Positions 18,105 through 26,252 of a DNA stretch of 64,000 nt are shown piece by piece (position 1 is the stretch's first letter; the number at the start of each line of letters is the position of its first letter). The position numbers and the translations under genes were made by a program. The notes beneath the pieces are model-generated. The model searched no databases, was not told where the DNA came from, and saw only the letters and a list, made by a program, of their open reading frames with translations. The DNA lies in assembly GCF_017571525.1 (NCBI RefSeq), contig NZ_JAGETY010000004.1, positions 62,001-126,000 of the forward strand. Reading direction: 5' to 3'. This stretch comes from Hymenobacter sp. BT559. Lineage in GTDB: Bacteria; Bacteroidota; Bacteroidia; Cytophagales; Hymenobacteraceae.

Positions 18105-18620
18105 ATGAGTACAACGCACGAACCTGACAACCTATCCACCCCGACCAACCTCCTGCCCTACCTGGTGCCGGCCGCCGCGCCGCGCCAGCTGCGCTGGTAT
18201 ATGGGCGGGCTGCTACGGTTTCTGGCTACTGCGCCCGATACGGGCGGGTTGTTCAGCCTCTTTGAAGTGGAGATGCGCCAGGGGGCAGCGCCTCCCCGCC
18301 ACCTGCACACCCACGAAGACGAAAGCTTCTACGTGCTGGCCGGCGAGCTGGAAGTCTGCGTCGGCGATGTTACGCATCAGTTGCGGCCGGGCGACTTCCT
18401 CTTCCTGCCTCGCCAGGTGCCGCACAACTTCCGCGTGCTGAGCGAGACCGCGCGGTTTCTGAATCAGCTGGCCCCCGCCGGCCTCGAGCGCCTGTTTCTG
18501 GAGCTGGGCACCCCCACCGAGCGGGCCGAGCTGCCGCCCCGGCCCACAGGCCCGCCTCCGGCCGAGTTTCTGGCTCGCGTGCAGGCGCTGCAATACCAGC
18601 TCGGCATCCGGCCGGCTTAG
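18105..18620 (+). CDS. Cupin-domain protein
   Basis: A 171-residue single-domain cupin with no signal peptide. Cupin motif 1 is RHLHTHEDESFYVLAGELE and motif 2 is PGDFLFLPRQVPHNF, giving the metal-binding histidines and glutamate (H-x-H, E, H). Such proteins include quercetin dioxygenase-like enzymes and sugar-binding or sensory proteins; no substrate can be read here. It follows the cytochrome c gene by 40 bp on the same strand and is convergent with the VWA gene. Confidence 0.88.
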   Translation: MSTTHEPDNLSTPTNLLPYLVPAAAPRQLRWYMGGLLRFLATAPDTGGLFSLFEVEMRQGAAPPRHLHTHEDESFYVLAGELEVCVGDVTHQLRPGDFLFLPRQVPHNFRVLSETARFLNQLAPAGLERLFLELGTPTERAELPPRPTGPPPAEFLARVQALQYQLGIRPA

Positions 18621-18639
18621 CAGCTTATCTACGAGCCGC

Positions 18640-19749
18640 TTACAACGACTTGCGCCGGTTCTTCTTGTAGTCTTCAAACACCAGATGGCCTAGCCCCTTC
18701 AGGCCCGAGTAGTAGGCCTTGCCCTGGTTTACCTCCGTGAACTCTTCCACGAACTTCTGCAAATACGGGTCGGAGGTAATCATGAACGTGGTAATCGGAA
18801 TCTTGATGCGGCGGGCAGCGGCGGCCAGGTTCAGGGTCTTGTTCACCACCTTGCGGTCGAGGCCAAAGCTGTTTTTATAGTAGCCATTGCCCTCTTTCAG
18901 GCAGGTAGGCTTGCCGTCGGTAATCATGAAAATCTGCTTGTTGGGCGTTTTGCGCTTGCGCAGCAGGTCCATGGCCAGCTCGAGGCCGGCTACGGTGTTG
19001 GTGTGGTAGGGGCCGACTTGCAGATAAGGCAGGTCTTTCACCTCAATCTGCCAGGCGTCGTTGCCGAACACAATGACATCGAGCGTGTCTTTGGGGTATT
19101 TCTGCTTCACGAGCTCGGCTAGGGCCATCGCCACCTTTTTGGCAGGCGTGATGCGGTCTTCGCCGTAGAGTATCATCGAGTGCGAGATGTCAATCATCAG
19201 CACCGTGCTGGTCTGCGACTTATGCTCATTTTCGCGCACTTCGAGGTCGCCCTCGGTCAGCATAAAGCTGTCGCCGTCCATGCCGTGGTTGAGCTGGGCA
19301 TTGCGGATGCTTTCCGACATCTGAATCTGCTCCAGCGAGTCACCGAAGCGGAATTCGCGCAGGTCGGTGCTCTGCTCGTCGCCCTGCCCGGTGTGGGGCG
19401 TGCGGTGGTTGCCGGTATTGCCGCGCTTGAGTTTGCCAAAGATTTCCTCCAGCGCTGACTTACGGATTTTTTGCTCGGTCTTGGGCGTGATTTTCAGCTC
19501 GCCCCGCTCCTGCTCGTTCTCATCGATGTAGCCCTTCTTCTTGAGGTCATCAATAAAATTGCCCATGCCGTAGTCGTTGTCGGTGAGCCCATACTGCTTG
19601 TCAAGCTCATTGAGCCACTGCAGGGACTCGCCCACATCACCGCTGGTGATGGTTATCAACTGCATAAACAGCTTGAACAGTTGCTCAAACCCCTTATCAC
19701 CCGCGTTTTCATCAGGCACAAAATCACGAAAGCGAACACCAATAGCCAT
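18640..19749 (-). CDS. VWA-domain protein, partner of MoxR-like ATPase
   Basis: A 369-residue cytosolic protein with a C-terminal von Willebrand A domain. The metal-ion-dependent adhesion site is complete: D187-x-S189-x-S191 in MIDISHSM, then a threonine-containing loop and MITDGKPT. The N-terminal 170 residues are charged and helical. It resembles the ChlD/BchD-type partner proteins of MoxR ATPases. The ATG at 19749 (MAIGVRFRDFVPDENAG) is preferred to that at 19797. The ATPase gene at 15368-16888 lies downstream on the same strand after two opposite-strand genes. Confidence 0.88.
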   Translation of the reverse strand: MAIGVRFRDFVPDENAGDKGFEQLFKLFMQLITITSGDVGESLQWLNELDKQYGLTDNDYGMGNFIDDLKKKGYIDENEQERGELKITPKTEQKIRKSALEEIFGKLKRGNTGNHRTPHTGQGDEQSTDLREFRFGDSLEQIQMSESIRNAQLNHGMDGDSFMLTEGDLEVRENEHKSQTSTVLMIDISHSMILYGEDRITPAKKVAMALAELVKQKYPKDTLDVIVFGNDAWQIEVKDLPYLQVGPYHTNTVAGLELAMDLLRKRKTPNKQIFMITDGKPTCLKEGNGYYKNSFGLDRKVVNKTLNLAAAARRIKIPITTFMITSDPYLQKFVEEFTEVNQGKAYYSGLKGLGHLVFEDYKKNRRKSL

Positions 19750-19810
19750 ATAATCTACGTAACGGTAGTAAGGCAAAAACAACACGCGCCTCTGCAATGT
19801 TCACTCGCTT

Positions 19811-20092
19811 ATGAAAGCCGTTTGGAACAATACCGTCGTGGCTGAGAGCGACGACACCGTGGTGGTGGAAAATAATCATTATTTCCCCGCCGATTCGCTC
19901 AAAAAAGAGTTTTTTGAGGACAGCATTGCCCACACGTCCTGCCCCTGGAAGGGACGCGCCAGCTATTATTCGCTGCGCGTGAATGGCGAGCTCAACAAGG
20001 ATGCCGCCTGGTTTTACCCCGAAACCAGCCCCGCCGCCCAGAATATCCAGGGCCGCGTAGCGTTCTGGAAGGGTGTAAAGATTGAAAAATAG
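19811..20092 (+). CDS. DUF427 domain protein
   Basis: A 93-residue protein covering exactly one DUF427 domain: KAVWNNTVVAESDDTVVVE, then NHYFPADSL, then TSCPWKGRASYYSL, and a C-terminal YPETSPAAQNIQGRVAFWKG. The family is widespread, small and of unknown function. Divergent from the VWA gene, with a 62-bp gap between the starts. A strong bidirectional terminator follows the stop. Confidence 0.92.
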   Translation: MKAVWNNTVVAESDDTVVVENNHYFPADSLKKEFFEDSIAHTSCPWKGRASYYSLRVNGELNKDAAWFYPETSPAAQNIQGRVAFWKGVKIEK

Positions 20093-20127
20093 CTATTGCC
20101 AATCGTCAGAAGTCGAAACAGTTACCA

Positions 20128-20199
20128 GCTGAAAAAGAAAGCATCTGCTTGCGGCCGAACGGTTAGGCTCCAGCGTAAGCAGATGCTTTCTTTTTCAGC
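20128..20199. terminator. Long bidirectional terminator hairpin
   Basis: Perfect 23-bp arms at 20128-20150 and 20177-20199, each with a GAAAAAGAAA/TTTCTTTTTC tract, lie between the convergent DUF427 and oxidoreductase genes. Confidence 0.85.
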
Positions 20200-20211
20200 A
20201 AACCGGCGTGC

Positions 20212-21186
20212 TTATTTTTTCTCCGGGCGCTGCGGCACGATAACCACCTTGCCCGTAGTGTGGTGCGACTCTATCTGCTCGAAAGCCTTCTTCACGTCAT
20301 CGAGTGCAAAGGTGGCGGCGATGGGCACCGTCAGCTTGCCCGCATCGGCTAGCTCGCGCAGGTGGTCGAGGTCGGCCACGCTGGGCTGGGCCATCACGTG
20401 CTGAAAGCGCACGCTAGCCGGTAGGCTCAGGCTTTTGCCATCGTTGAGCACGGAGATGAGCCGGCCATTGGGTTTGAGCGTGGCCAGGCTTTGGGCGAGC
20501 GTGTCGCCGCTGATAGCATCGAAAAGCAGGTCTACGCCTTCGGGAGCGAGTTTTTTCACCGTATCGGCCACCGGACCGGCTTTATAGTCGATGGTTTCAT
20601 CGGCCCCAAGCTTGGTCATGTAGTCGGCATTTTCGGCGCTGGCCACGGCCAATACCCTAGCGCCGGCATCCTTCGCCAGCTGAATGGCCGCGCTGCCCAC
20701 GCCACCCGACGCCCCTAGTATCAGCACGGTTTCGCCGGCCTTCAGCTGCCCGGCCTTGATAACCGACTGATACGCGGTTAGGCCCACCAGCGGCAGGCCG
20801 CCGGCTTCGACCCAGCTCAGCTTTTCGGGGCTTTTAGTCAAATACTGTTCGGGCACTACAATGCGCTCGGCAAAGGTGCCGTGCTGGGCCACCGGCTGGC
20901 GCACGTAGCCATACACTTCGGTGCCCACGGGCAGGCGCGTGGCCTCGGGGCCGCACTTTTCGACGATGCCGCACACGTCCCAGCCCGGCACGGTAGGGAA
21001 AGCGCTCGGCACCACCGGGGCAAACTTACCCTCGCGCACTATCGCATCGACGGGGTTGATGCCGGCCGCTTGTACCAGCACCTGCACGTCGGCCGCGCCG
21101 AGCTCGGGCAGGTCGAGCGGGCCAACCTGTAGTTTATCGATGCCGCCAAACTCGGTGTAGTAGGCAGCCTTGGTTTGTTGAGCCAT
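20212..21186 (-). CDS. NADP-dependent quinone-reductase-like oxidoreductase (MDR)
   Basis: A 324-residue zinc-independent medium-chain dehydrogenase/reductase of the quinone oxidoreductase type. N-terminal GroES-like domain: VLVQAAGINPVDAIVREG, VPGWDVCGIVEKCG. Cofactor domain: ILGASGGVGSAAIQLAK, the NADPH-binding signature. C-terminal end QIESHHTTGKVVIVP is typical. The ATG at 21186 (MAQQTKAAYYTEFGG) is the family start; the ATG at 21249 adds a spurious hydrophobic stretch. No catalytic zinc cysteines are seen. Substrate unknown. Confidence 0.9.
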   Translation of the reverse strand: MAQQTKAAYYTEFGGIDKLQVGPLDLPELGAADVQVLVQAAGINPVDAIVREGKFAPVVPSAFPTVPGWDVCGIVEKCGPEATRLPVGTEVYGYVRQPVAQHGTFAERIVVPEQYLTKSPEKLSWVEAGGLPLVGLTAYQSVIKAGQLKAGETVLILGASGGVGSAAIQLAKDAGARVLAVASAENADYMTKLGADETIDYKAGPVADTVKKLAPEGVDLLFDAISGDTLAQSLATLKPNGRLISVLNDGKSLSLPASVRFQHVMAQPSVADLDHLRELADAGKLTVPIAATFALDDVKKAFEQIESHHTTGKVVIVPQRPEKK

Positions 21187-21247
21187 GAGGAAAAGAAAAA
21201 TGAGTATGAGGTACTGATAACTCTTTTTTCGGTCAATAGTTGGGCGC

Positions 21248-21282
21248 AAAAAAGCCCCGGTTGCGCAAGGCAGCCGGGGCTT
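21248..21282 (-). terminator. Intrinsic terminator of the desaturase gene
   Basis: On the minus strand AAGCCCCGG pairs with CCGGGGCTT and a T-run follows. It lies after the desaturase stop (21310) and before the start of the MDR gene. Confidence 0.8.
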
Positions 21283-21309
21283 CTCAATCTTAAAGGGCCA
21301 AGGCAGGGC

Positions 21310-22296
21310 CTAGCTAATCCACTTGAACTTGTATTCGAGCTTAGGCACGGCCATGCGCTCGCTCACGCGGCGCAGGCGGGCGGGCAGGTTCATCACGTAG
21401 TCCTGGGCCTTCTGGGCAGCGGGCGTGAGGCCGGTGCGGTCGGCTATCTTCCACTCGTCGAGCAGCGAGTCGAGGATATCGGTGTAGTCGTTGCTGGTAT
21501 AGACGCCAATACGCTGGGCAGCATCGGTAAAGTGGCCGAAGGTTTTGCCCATATCCACCCCTAGCTCGCGCATGTAGTGGGCCGGCATCACGATTTTTTT
21601 GCGCATCATGTCCTCAAAAGCCAGCATCATCTCGCTAGGGTCGAGGTCAAAAATCTTGCTTACGAATGTTTTGTAGGCCTTGGCGTGGCGGTTCTCGTCG
21701 CCGGCAATCATGCCGCAGATTTTCGAGAGCTGGTCGTCGCCGGCGGTGCGGGCCAGCTGGCCCACGCGGCGGTGCGACACGTTGGTAGCCATTTCCTGGT
21801 AGCTCGTGTACACGAAAGCGCGGTACGGGTCATTGGCCGTGCCCAGGTCGAAGCCGTCGTTGATGAGGTGCTGGGTCGAGTACTCAAACTCGCGCATGTT
21901 CACGCGGCCGCTGAGGTAGAGGTAGCGGTTGAGCAGGTCGCCGTGGCGGTTTTCTTCGGCCGTCCAGCCCCGAATCCACTGCGCCCAGCCGTTGTCGCGG
22001 TCGCGCTTAAGGTTATCGAGCTCGTGAAACCAGGCCTCGTAGTTAGGCAGGGCTTCTTCGGTAATAGTATCGCCGATAAGCACGGCCAGCAGGTCGTAGC
22101 TCAGGCCTTCGGCCTTTTGGCGCAACTCTTTTACCTCGTCGAAGAAGGTATCGCGGCGGGAGTCGGGCAGGTAGTCGGCTGGCTGCCAGCTGTTTTCAAC
22201 CGGCTTGAGAAATTCGTAAATGTTTTCTTTAATAAAGCCTTCGAGCTGTTCCAATACTTCGCCACGCGAAATCAGCACGTCATCAGGGAGCATCAT
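21310..22296 (-). CDS. Acyl-ACP desaturase (diiron, soluble)
   Basis: A 328-residue soluble desaturase that inserts a double bond into acyl-ACP (stearoyl-ACP desaturase type). Both diiron motifs of the ferritin-like fold are visible: EENRHG in WTAEENRHGDLL and DENRHA in AGDENRHAKAY, plus the intervening YTSYQEMATNVSHRR. Two adjacent ATGs (22296, 22293) fit; the one at 22338 adds 14 residues of low support. The upstream gap of about 300 bp holds no gene. Its role is membrane fluidity or unsaturated fatty acid synthesis. Confidence 0.92.
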   Translation of the reverse strand: MMLPDDVLISRGEVLEQLEGFIKENIYEFLKPVENSWQPADYLPDSRRDTFFDEVKELRQKAEGLSYDLLAVLIGDTITEEALPNYEAWFHELDNLKRDRDNGWAQWIRGWTAEENRHGDLLNRYLYLSGRVNMREFEYSTQHLINDGFDLGTANDPYRAFVYTSYQEMATNVSHRRVGQLARTAGDDQLSKICGMIAGDENRHAKAYKTFVSKIFDLDPSEMMLAFEDMMRKKIVMPAHYMRELGVDMGKTFGHFTDAAQRIGVYTSNDYTDILDSLLDEWKIADRTGLTPAAQKAQDYVMNLPARLRRVSERMAVPKLEYKFKWIS

Positions 22297-22603
22297 AGGA
22301 AGGGGGCACCGCACATGAGCGCGCAGTGTAATGAACACGCGAAGGTCCGATTTTAGTTGGATTTCAGGGGTACAACATTAAGGCATTTCTAAACTAAGGG
22401 CGCAGTCGCTAGGGGGCATTTTTACCGGAATACTGCTACTCGGCTTTTTCTCAGTCACTAAGGAATTTTGCTTGCATTATGCCCCGCGCAAAAAAAGTAG
22501 TTGGCGCTAGCCTGCTCTGGCCCGGCCGCTCGCTGGTTTACCTCAGGCAACAGGCTTTGGCGCAGCTTCCACTGGTCACGAGGCTACTTTAAACGCCCTG
22601 CCA
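22297..22603. other. Intergenic region upstream of the desaturase
   Basis: About 300 bases without a convincing gene, between the methyltransferase stop and the desaturase start on the minus strand. A TACTTTTT octamer on the minus strand at 22492-22499 could be a -7 box. I see no repeat or hairpin of note. Confidence 0.4.
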
Positions 22604-23335
22604 CTACAGTTTCTCAGCCACCACCAAGCGGGCGCAGCCGGGCCACAGCCGCTGCTGCCGCACCGCGCCAAACCCTGCCTCGCGCAAGGCCGCCAGCACT
22701 GCTGGCCACCGCACCCCGAGGCAGGCATAGCGCGGCAGGGCGGCGTGGCCCGCAGCCTCGGGGCACACGTGGCGCAGCGTAGCCGGCAGCAGCCGCAAAT
22801 ACGTGAGCATGGCCGCCCGCACCCAGGGCTGGGCGGGCAGGTCAAACTCCAGCAGGGCTAGCTGGCCGCCGGGGCGCAGCAGGCGAGCAGCCTCGGCGGC
22901 CAGGGCCGGGTAGGCGGCCGGGGCCAGCGTTTTCAGGCCGAAGGCGCAGGTGACCGCGGCCGCCGCACCCGAGGGCATGCCGGTGGCCAAGGCATCGGCC
23001 TGCAGCGGCGTGAGGCCGGGCGCGGCCCGCCGGGCGGCGCGGGCCAGCATAGACGCCGAAAAATCGACGGCAGTGAGCGCCAGCCGCGACCCTAGCCGCT
23101 GGTGCAGCGGCGCCCACAGCTCGGCCCCGCCGGCCATCAGGTCGACCACCGCCACGGGGCCGGCGGTGGGCCAGCGCAACGCACCCACCAGGCTGCGCCG
23201 CCAGCGCCCCAGCTGCCCGCCCGACAGCCATTCGGCCGCGCCGTAGGTGCCGGCCAGCTCATCAAATAAGGCCCGCACGCGGGCGGGGCGGTAGCAAGCG
23301 GCTACCGGGAGTGCGGATTGCAGCAGCTCAGTCAT
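22604..23335 (-). CDS. Class I SAM methyltransferase, UbiE-like
   Basis: A 243-residue S-adenosylmethionine methyltransferase resembling UbiE/MenG. Motif I is VAVVDLMAGGAELWAPL, motif II TAVDFSASMLARAARR, then CAFGLKTLA and LRPGGQLALLEF (motif III-like). The ATG at 23335 overlaps the stop of the preceding gene by 8 bp, so translation is probably coupled; the longer ATG at 23446 would overlap it out of frame. It lies last in a minus-strand operon behind a membrane-SRPBCC gene and a GbsR regulator. Its substrate may be a quinone or a small lipid-like molecule. Confidence 0.82.
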   Translation of the reverse strand: MTELLQSALPVAACYRPARVRALFDELAGTYGAAEWLSGGQLGRWRRSLVGALRWPTAGPVAVVDLMAGGAELWAPLHQRLGSRLALTAVDFSASMLARAARRAAPGLTPLQADALATGMPSGAAAAVTCAFGLKTLAPAAYPALAAEAARLLRPGGQLALLEFDLPAQPWVRAAMLTYLRLLPATLRHVCPEAAGHAALPRYACLGVRWPAVLAALREAGFGAVRQQRLWPGCARLVVAEKL

Positions 23336-24392
23336 GGCGAGTTGAGGGTTGGCTTTCGGCTTCAGCTTTGAGGGTGGCCAGCACGCGCTGGTGCATGGCA
23401 TCAAGCAGGTAATCAGACCAGAGCTGCCAATAGGGCCGCGGCCCAATGCGGTGCCGATACACCGTGCGGGCTTCGAGCAGGGTGCGCCCGCCCGGCAGCG
23501 GCCGCAGCCGAAACGTGCCGCTATCGACTTGAAAATACCCGTGCAGGTGCGGCGCGTGCACCTGCGGATATGGACTTAGCTCGTGCATCGGGGCGGGCAT
23601 ATCGGCCGGGGGCACGGCGAAGGTGAGCTGCCGCCCCGGCTGCCAGGCCAGCACTGGCAAGTGCGCCAGCCCCTGCGAGTAGCGGCACACCAGCGTGCGG
23701 CGGCCGGTAGCCGGGTCAAGGCCAAGGGCCGTGCTGCGCGGGTACACCACGCCCGCCCGAAACCACCCTGTGGCGGCCGGGTACTGCACCGGCCGCGTGA
23801 GCACCGCCCACACCCGGGCGGGCGGCGCGTTTACTTCGAGCTGCGTGGTTACGAGCCGGGGCACCACCGGCGCGGGATGGCTAGCCTCGTAGTGCTGCGC
23901 GGCCGGGTAAAGCACCAGCACCGTCATGAATAGGGGCAGCGGGCGCGGCCGGCCGGTGGCTTGCACCATCAGTGTGCCTAGCGCCGCCCCTAGCAGCGCC
24001 ATCACGATGGCAATGGGCAAGGCCATCGCAAGGCAGATAAAGCCTTCCAACTGTAAACTCAGCAAGCATACCAGCGAGAAGCCAACCCCTAGCACTCCCA
24101 CCACGGCCTGCGTAATCGACCAGGTGATGCCCGCGGCGCTGGGCCGCGCCCATTCGTGCAGCAGCACGGCTAAAAAGGCGCTAATGGCCGGCGACAAACA
24201 AAACACCACGCCGCCGTAGCTGCCGTAGCCTTCGATGGAAAACGCCATCAGGGCAGCCCCTAGCAGGCCGGTAGCCACAATGGCCACCACGGCGCACCAC
24301 CACGGCGAGTCGCGCCAGCATGCTTGGGCCGTAGTGGTTGGGCGCACCGATTCCGGCCCCGCCTCGGAGGCGGGTTTATAGGGAGGTTCCAT
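23328..24392 (-). CDS. Membrane protein with C-terminal SRPBCC (START-like) domain
   Basis: A 354-residue protein with two parts. Residues of about 35-165 hold four hydrophobic segments, for example WWCAVVAIVATGLLGAALM and VVGVLGVGFSLVCLLSL. Residues of about 175-350 look like an SRPBCC lipid/hydrophobic-ligand domain: TTQLEVNAPPARVWAVLTRP at its start and a C-terminal helix SDYLLDAMHQRVLATLK. I chose the ATG at 24392 (MEPPYKPASEAGPES), just 23 bp after the regulator stop. Function is unknown; the context with a methyltransferase and a TIGR01777 protein suggests lipid or pigment handling. Confidence 0.7.
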   Translation of the reverse strand: MEPPYKPASEAGPESVRPTTTAQACWRDSPWWCAVVAIVATGLLGAALMAFSIEGYGSYGGVVFCLSPAISAFLAVLLHEWARPSAAGITWSITQAVVGVLGVGFSLVCLLSLQLEGFICLAMALPIAIVMALLGAALGTLMVQATGRPRPLPLFMTVLVLYPAAQHYEASHPAPVVPRLVTTQLEVNAPPARVWAVLTRPVQYPAATGWFRAGVVYPRSTALGLDPATGRRTLVCRYSQGLAHLPVLAWQPGRQLTFAVPPADMPAPMHELSPYPQVHAPHLHGYFQVDSGTFRLRPLPGGRTLLEARTVYRHRIGPRPYWQLWSDYLLDAMHQRVLATLKAEAESQPSTRHD

Positions 24393-24415
24393 ACGTGAAA
24401 AGGGTAAGTGAGAGG

Positions 24416-24949
24416 CTACAAAAACAGCTTCAGGAACTTGTCCAGAAACCAGTTGCGCTCGGCCTTCATGAGGCGTGTGAGCAGCTTGTCGGACGTATCG
24501 GCCAGCTGCTGGATGTCGGCGAGCGCGGTGTGGAAGGCATGGTAGTCGGGGTCGGCGTCGTTGCCGGGCAGCTGGGCCAGCTGGTCGAGGGTGCGCTTCA
24601 TCTGGTCGAGCTCGCGGCGCTTGCGCGAGGCAATGATGCACTGCGTCACGCGCAGCATGTCTTTCTCGGCCACGAAATACTCGCGGCGCTCGCCGGGGCG
24701 CAATTCTTTGTAAATCAAGCCCCAGTCAATCAGCTCGCGCACGGTCTGGCTGGCATTGCCCCGCGAGATGCTAAGCTGCTCCATGATGTCCTCGGTGCTC
24801 AGTGCCTGAGGCGACACCAGCAACAGCGCGTGCGTCTGAGCCAGCGTCTTGCTCACGCCCCAACTCGAACCCGACACCCCCCAGAGGTTGATAAACTGCG
24901 CTTTGGCTTCGGCGAGGGAGAGGGCGGGCGTGGGTTGGTCGGGAGACAT
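24416..24949 (-). CDS. GbsR/MarR-type transcriptional regulator
   Basis: A 177-residue winged-helix regulator of the GbsR branch of MarR. The recognition region is TEDIMEQLSISRGNASQTVREL, followed by IDWGLIYKELRPGERREYFVAE, the wing typical of GbsR, and a coiled C-terminal helix. It sits inside a minus-strand operon whose first gene (TIGR01777) starts behind a 46-bp palindrome at 26174-26219. That palindrome is a natural candidate for its operator, implying autoregulation. Ligand unknown. Confidence 0.88.
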   Translation of the reverse strand: MSPDQPTPALSLAEAKAQFINLWGVSGSSWGVSKTLAQTHALLLVSPQALSTEDIMEQLSISRGNASQTVRELIDWGLIYKELRPGERREYFVAEKDMLRVTQCIIASRKRRELDQMKRTLDQLAQLPGNDADPDYHAFHTALADIQQLADTSDKLLTRLMKAERNWFLDKFLKLFL

Positions 24950-25193
24950 TAGATGATAGAGCTGACCAATTTAAAAACAACAGCGAATAAACAGCCAGCG
25001 GCAACAGGAAAGGCAATATGGTGAACAATAGTTTGTGCCGCAGGTCCAGTTTCGTCACCCATAGCGACATACTACTGCCCAGCAACAGCGGCAAGGCGAA
25101 AATCAGAAAATACGGGTTGCAGCATAGCATGCCACCTACAAAGGCCAAGCTAATTCTGCCACTAGGCCAGTCGTTTTGGTTCGTTGTGGTCAT
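24771..25193 (-). CDS. Small membrane protein, possibly 3'-eroded
   Basis: The first 75 residues look real: MTTTNQNDWPSGRISLAF leads into two hydrophobic segments (CCNPYFLIFALPLLLGSSM and LLFTILPFLLPLAVYSLLFL). The codon use is richer in A/T than in neighbouring genes. After that the frame runs out of phase through 179 bases of the GbsR gene and has shadow-like composition, so the original C-terminus may have been lost. It overlaps the TIGR01777 gene by 32 bp and is in the same operon. No family recognised. Confidence 0.42.
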   Translation of the reverse strand: MTTTNQNDWPSGRISLAFVGGMLCCNPYFLIFALPLLLGSSMSLWVTKLDLRHKLLFTILPFLLPLAVYSLLFLNWSALSSNVSRPTHARPLPRRSQSAVYQPLGGVGFELGREQDAGSDARAVAGVASGTEHRGHHGAA

Positions 25194-26115
25194 AGATAGG
25201 CTGTATTTGTGTTTTTCTCAGCAGCTCCCCCACCGCTGCCTCGCACCGCTCATACTCAAACTGAAACCCAGCTGCCAGTAGCTGCTCGGGATACACCTTG
25301 CGGCTTTTTAAAATCAGCTCGGTTTCGGTGCGCAGCGCAAAGGCGCCTATTTCGAGCAGCCAGCGCGGCTGGGGCAGCCGCAGTAGCGGGCGCAGCTCGC
25401 GGGCTAGCAAGGCGTTAAATTCTCCATTTCGCAGCGGGTGCGGAGCGCAGAGATTTACGGGCCCGCTCAGGCTGTCGGCCTGCGCCAGAAACGCTACCGC
25501 CCGGCAAAAATCCTGGATATGCAGCCAGCTAATCCACTGCTGGCCCGTGCCTTGCGGCGAGCACAGGCCTAACCGCGCCAGGCGCGCCATCACTGGAAAA
25601 GCGCCGCCATCGCGCCCTAGCACGATGGCCGTGCGCAGGGCCACCTTCGTGGCGGGCGCCGGGCTGGCCGCGAAGGCCGCCTCCCAGGCTAGCCCCACCT
25701 CCTCCGAAAATGAGGTGCCGGGCGTGGCACTGACTTCGGTGTTAGCGGGGGCGGCACCTTGTGTATCGGGACAAATGGTGGCCGTCGAGGCATTCAGCCA
25801 CACCCGGGGCGGCCGCGCGCACGCGGCTACGGCGGCGCCCAGCACCCGCGTGCTTTCAGTGCGGCTAGCTAGGATGGCGCGGCGGTTGGCCGCGGTGTAG
25901 CGGCAATCGACCGAGCGGCCGGCCAGGTTCACCAGCAGGTCGGCGCCTTCCAGCTCCTGCACCCAGGGGCCAGGCGTGCGAGCATTCCAACGCACGTCGC
26001 CTGGGCCAGTACGGCTAATGCTTACTATTTGATACCCAAGCCCCCGGAAATGCGCGACCAGGTGGCGACCCAGAAAGCCATTGCCACCGATAAGGACGAG
26101 TTTGAGCTGGGTCAT
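25162..26115 (-). CDS. TIGR01777 family epimerase/oxidoreductase
   Basis: A 317-residue NAD(P)-binding extended SDR of the TIGR01777 (YfcH/SulA-like) group. N-terminal Rossmann motif IGGNGFLGRHLVAHF, then the family blocks ADLLVNLAGRSVDCRYT and SRTESTRVLG, and the C-terminal WISWLHIQDFCRAVAFLAQ and GPVNLCAPHPLRNGEF. It is the first gene of a five-gene minus-strand operon, with a promoter and a 46-bp palindrome upstream. The catalytic role of the family is not settled; the context suggests lipid or cofactor modification. Confidence 0.9.
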   Translation of the reverse strand: MTQLKLVLIGGNGFLGRHLVAHFRGLGYQIVSISRTGPGDVRWNARTPGPWVQELEGADLLVNLAGRSVDCRYTAANRRAILASRTESTRVLGAAVAACARPPRVWLNASTATICPDTQGAAPANTEVSATPGTSFSEEVGLAWEAAFAASPAPATKVALRTAIVLGRDGGAFPVMARLARLGLCSPQGTGQQWISWLHIQDFCRAVAFLAQADSLSGPVNLCAPHPLRNGEFNALLARELRPLLRLPQPRWLLEIGAFALRTETELILKSRKVYPEQLLAAGFQFEYERCEAAVGELLRKTQIQPIYDHNEPKRLA

Positions 26116-26172
26116 GGCTGAGTGCGGGGCTAGTGAACCGGCGGGGTGCCGGAGCTAGTGCCTTTGACGAGG

Positions 26173-26180
26173 CAAATGTA
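26173..26180 (-). promoter_or_regulatory. -7 box of the TIGR01777-GbsR operon
   Basis: The minus strand reads TACATTTG, an exact TAnnTTTG match, 57 bases before the ATG at 26115. It overlaps the edge of the palindromic operator, so a bound regulator would block it. Confidence 0.6.
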
Positions 26181-26219
26181 TCACAAATTTCAATAATTAT
26201 TGAAACTTGTGATACATTT
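26174..26219. promoter_or_regulatory. 46-bp palindromic operator
   Basis: AAATGTATCACAA (26174-26186) and its perfect complement (26207-26219) flank the perfect 18-bp palindrome TTTCAATAATTATTGAAA. Only one symmetric pair mismatches. It is an AT-rich island in GC-rich DNA, overlaps the -7 box, and precedes an operon that encodes a GbsR/MarR regulator. Confidence 0.75.
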
Positions 26220-26252
26220 TCCCGCTTCAGCCTTTCGAAAAGGCGTAGCACG

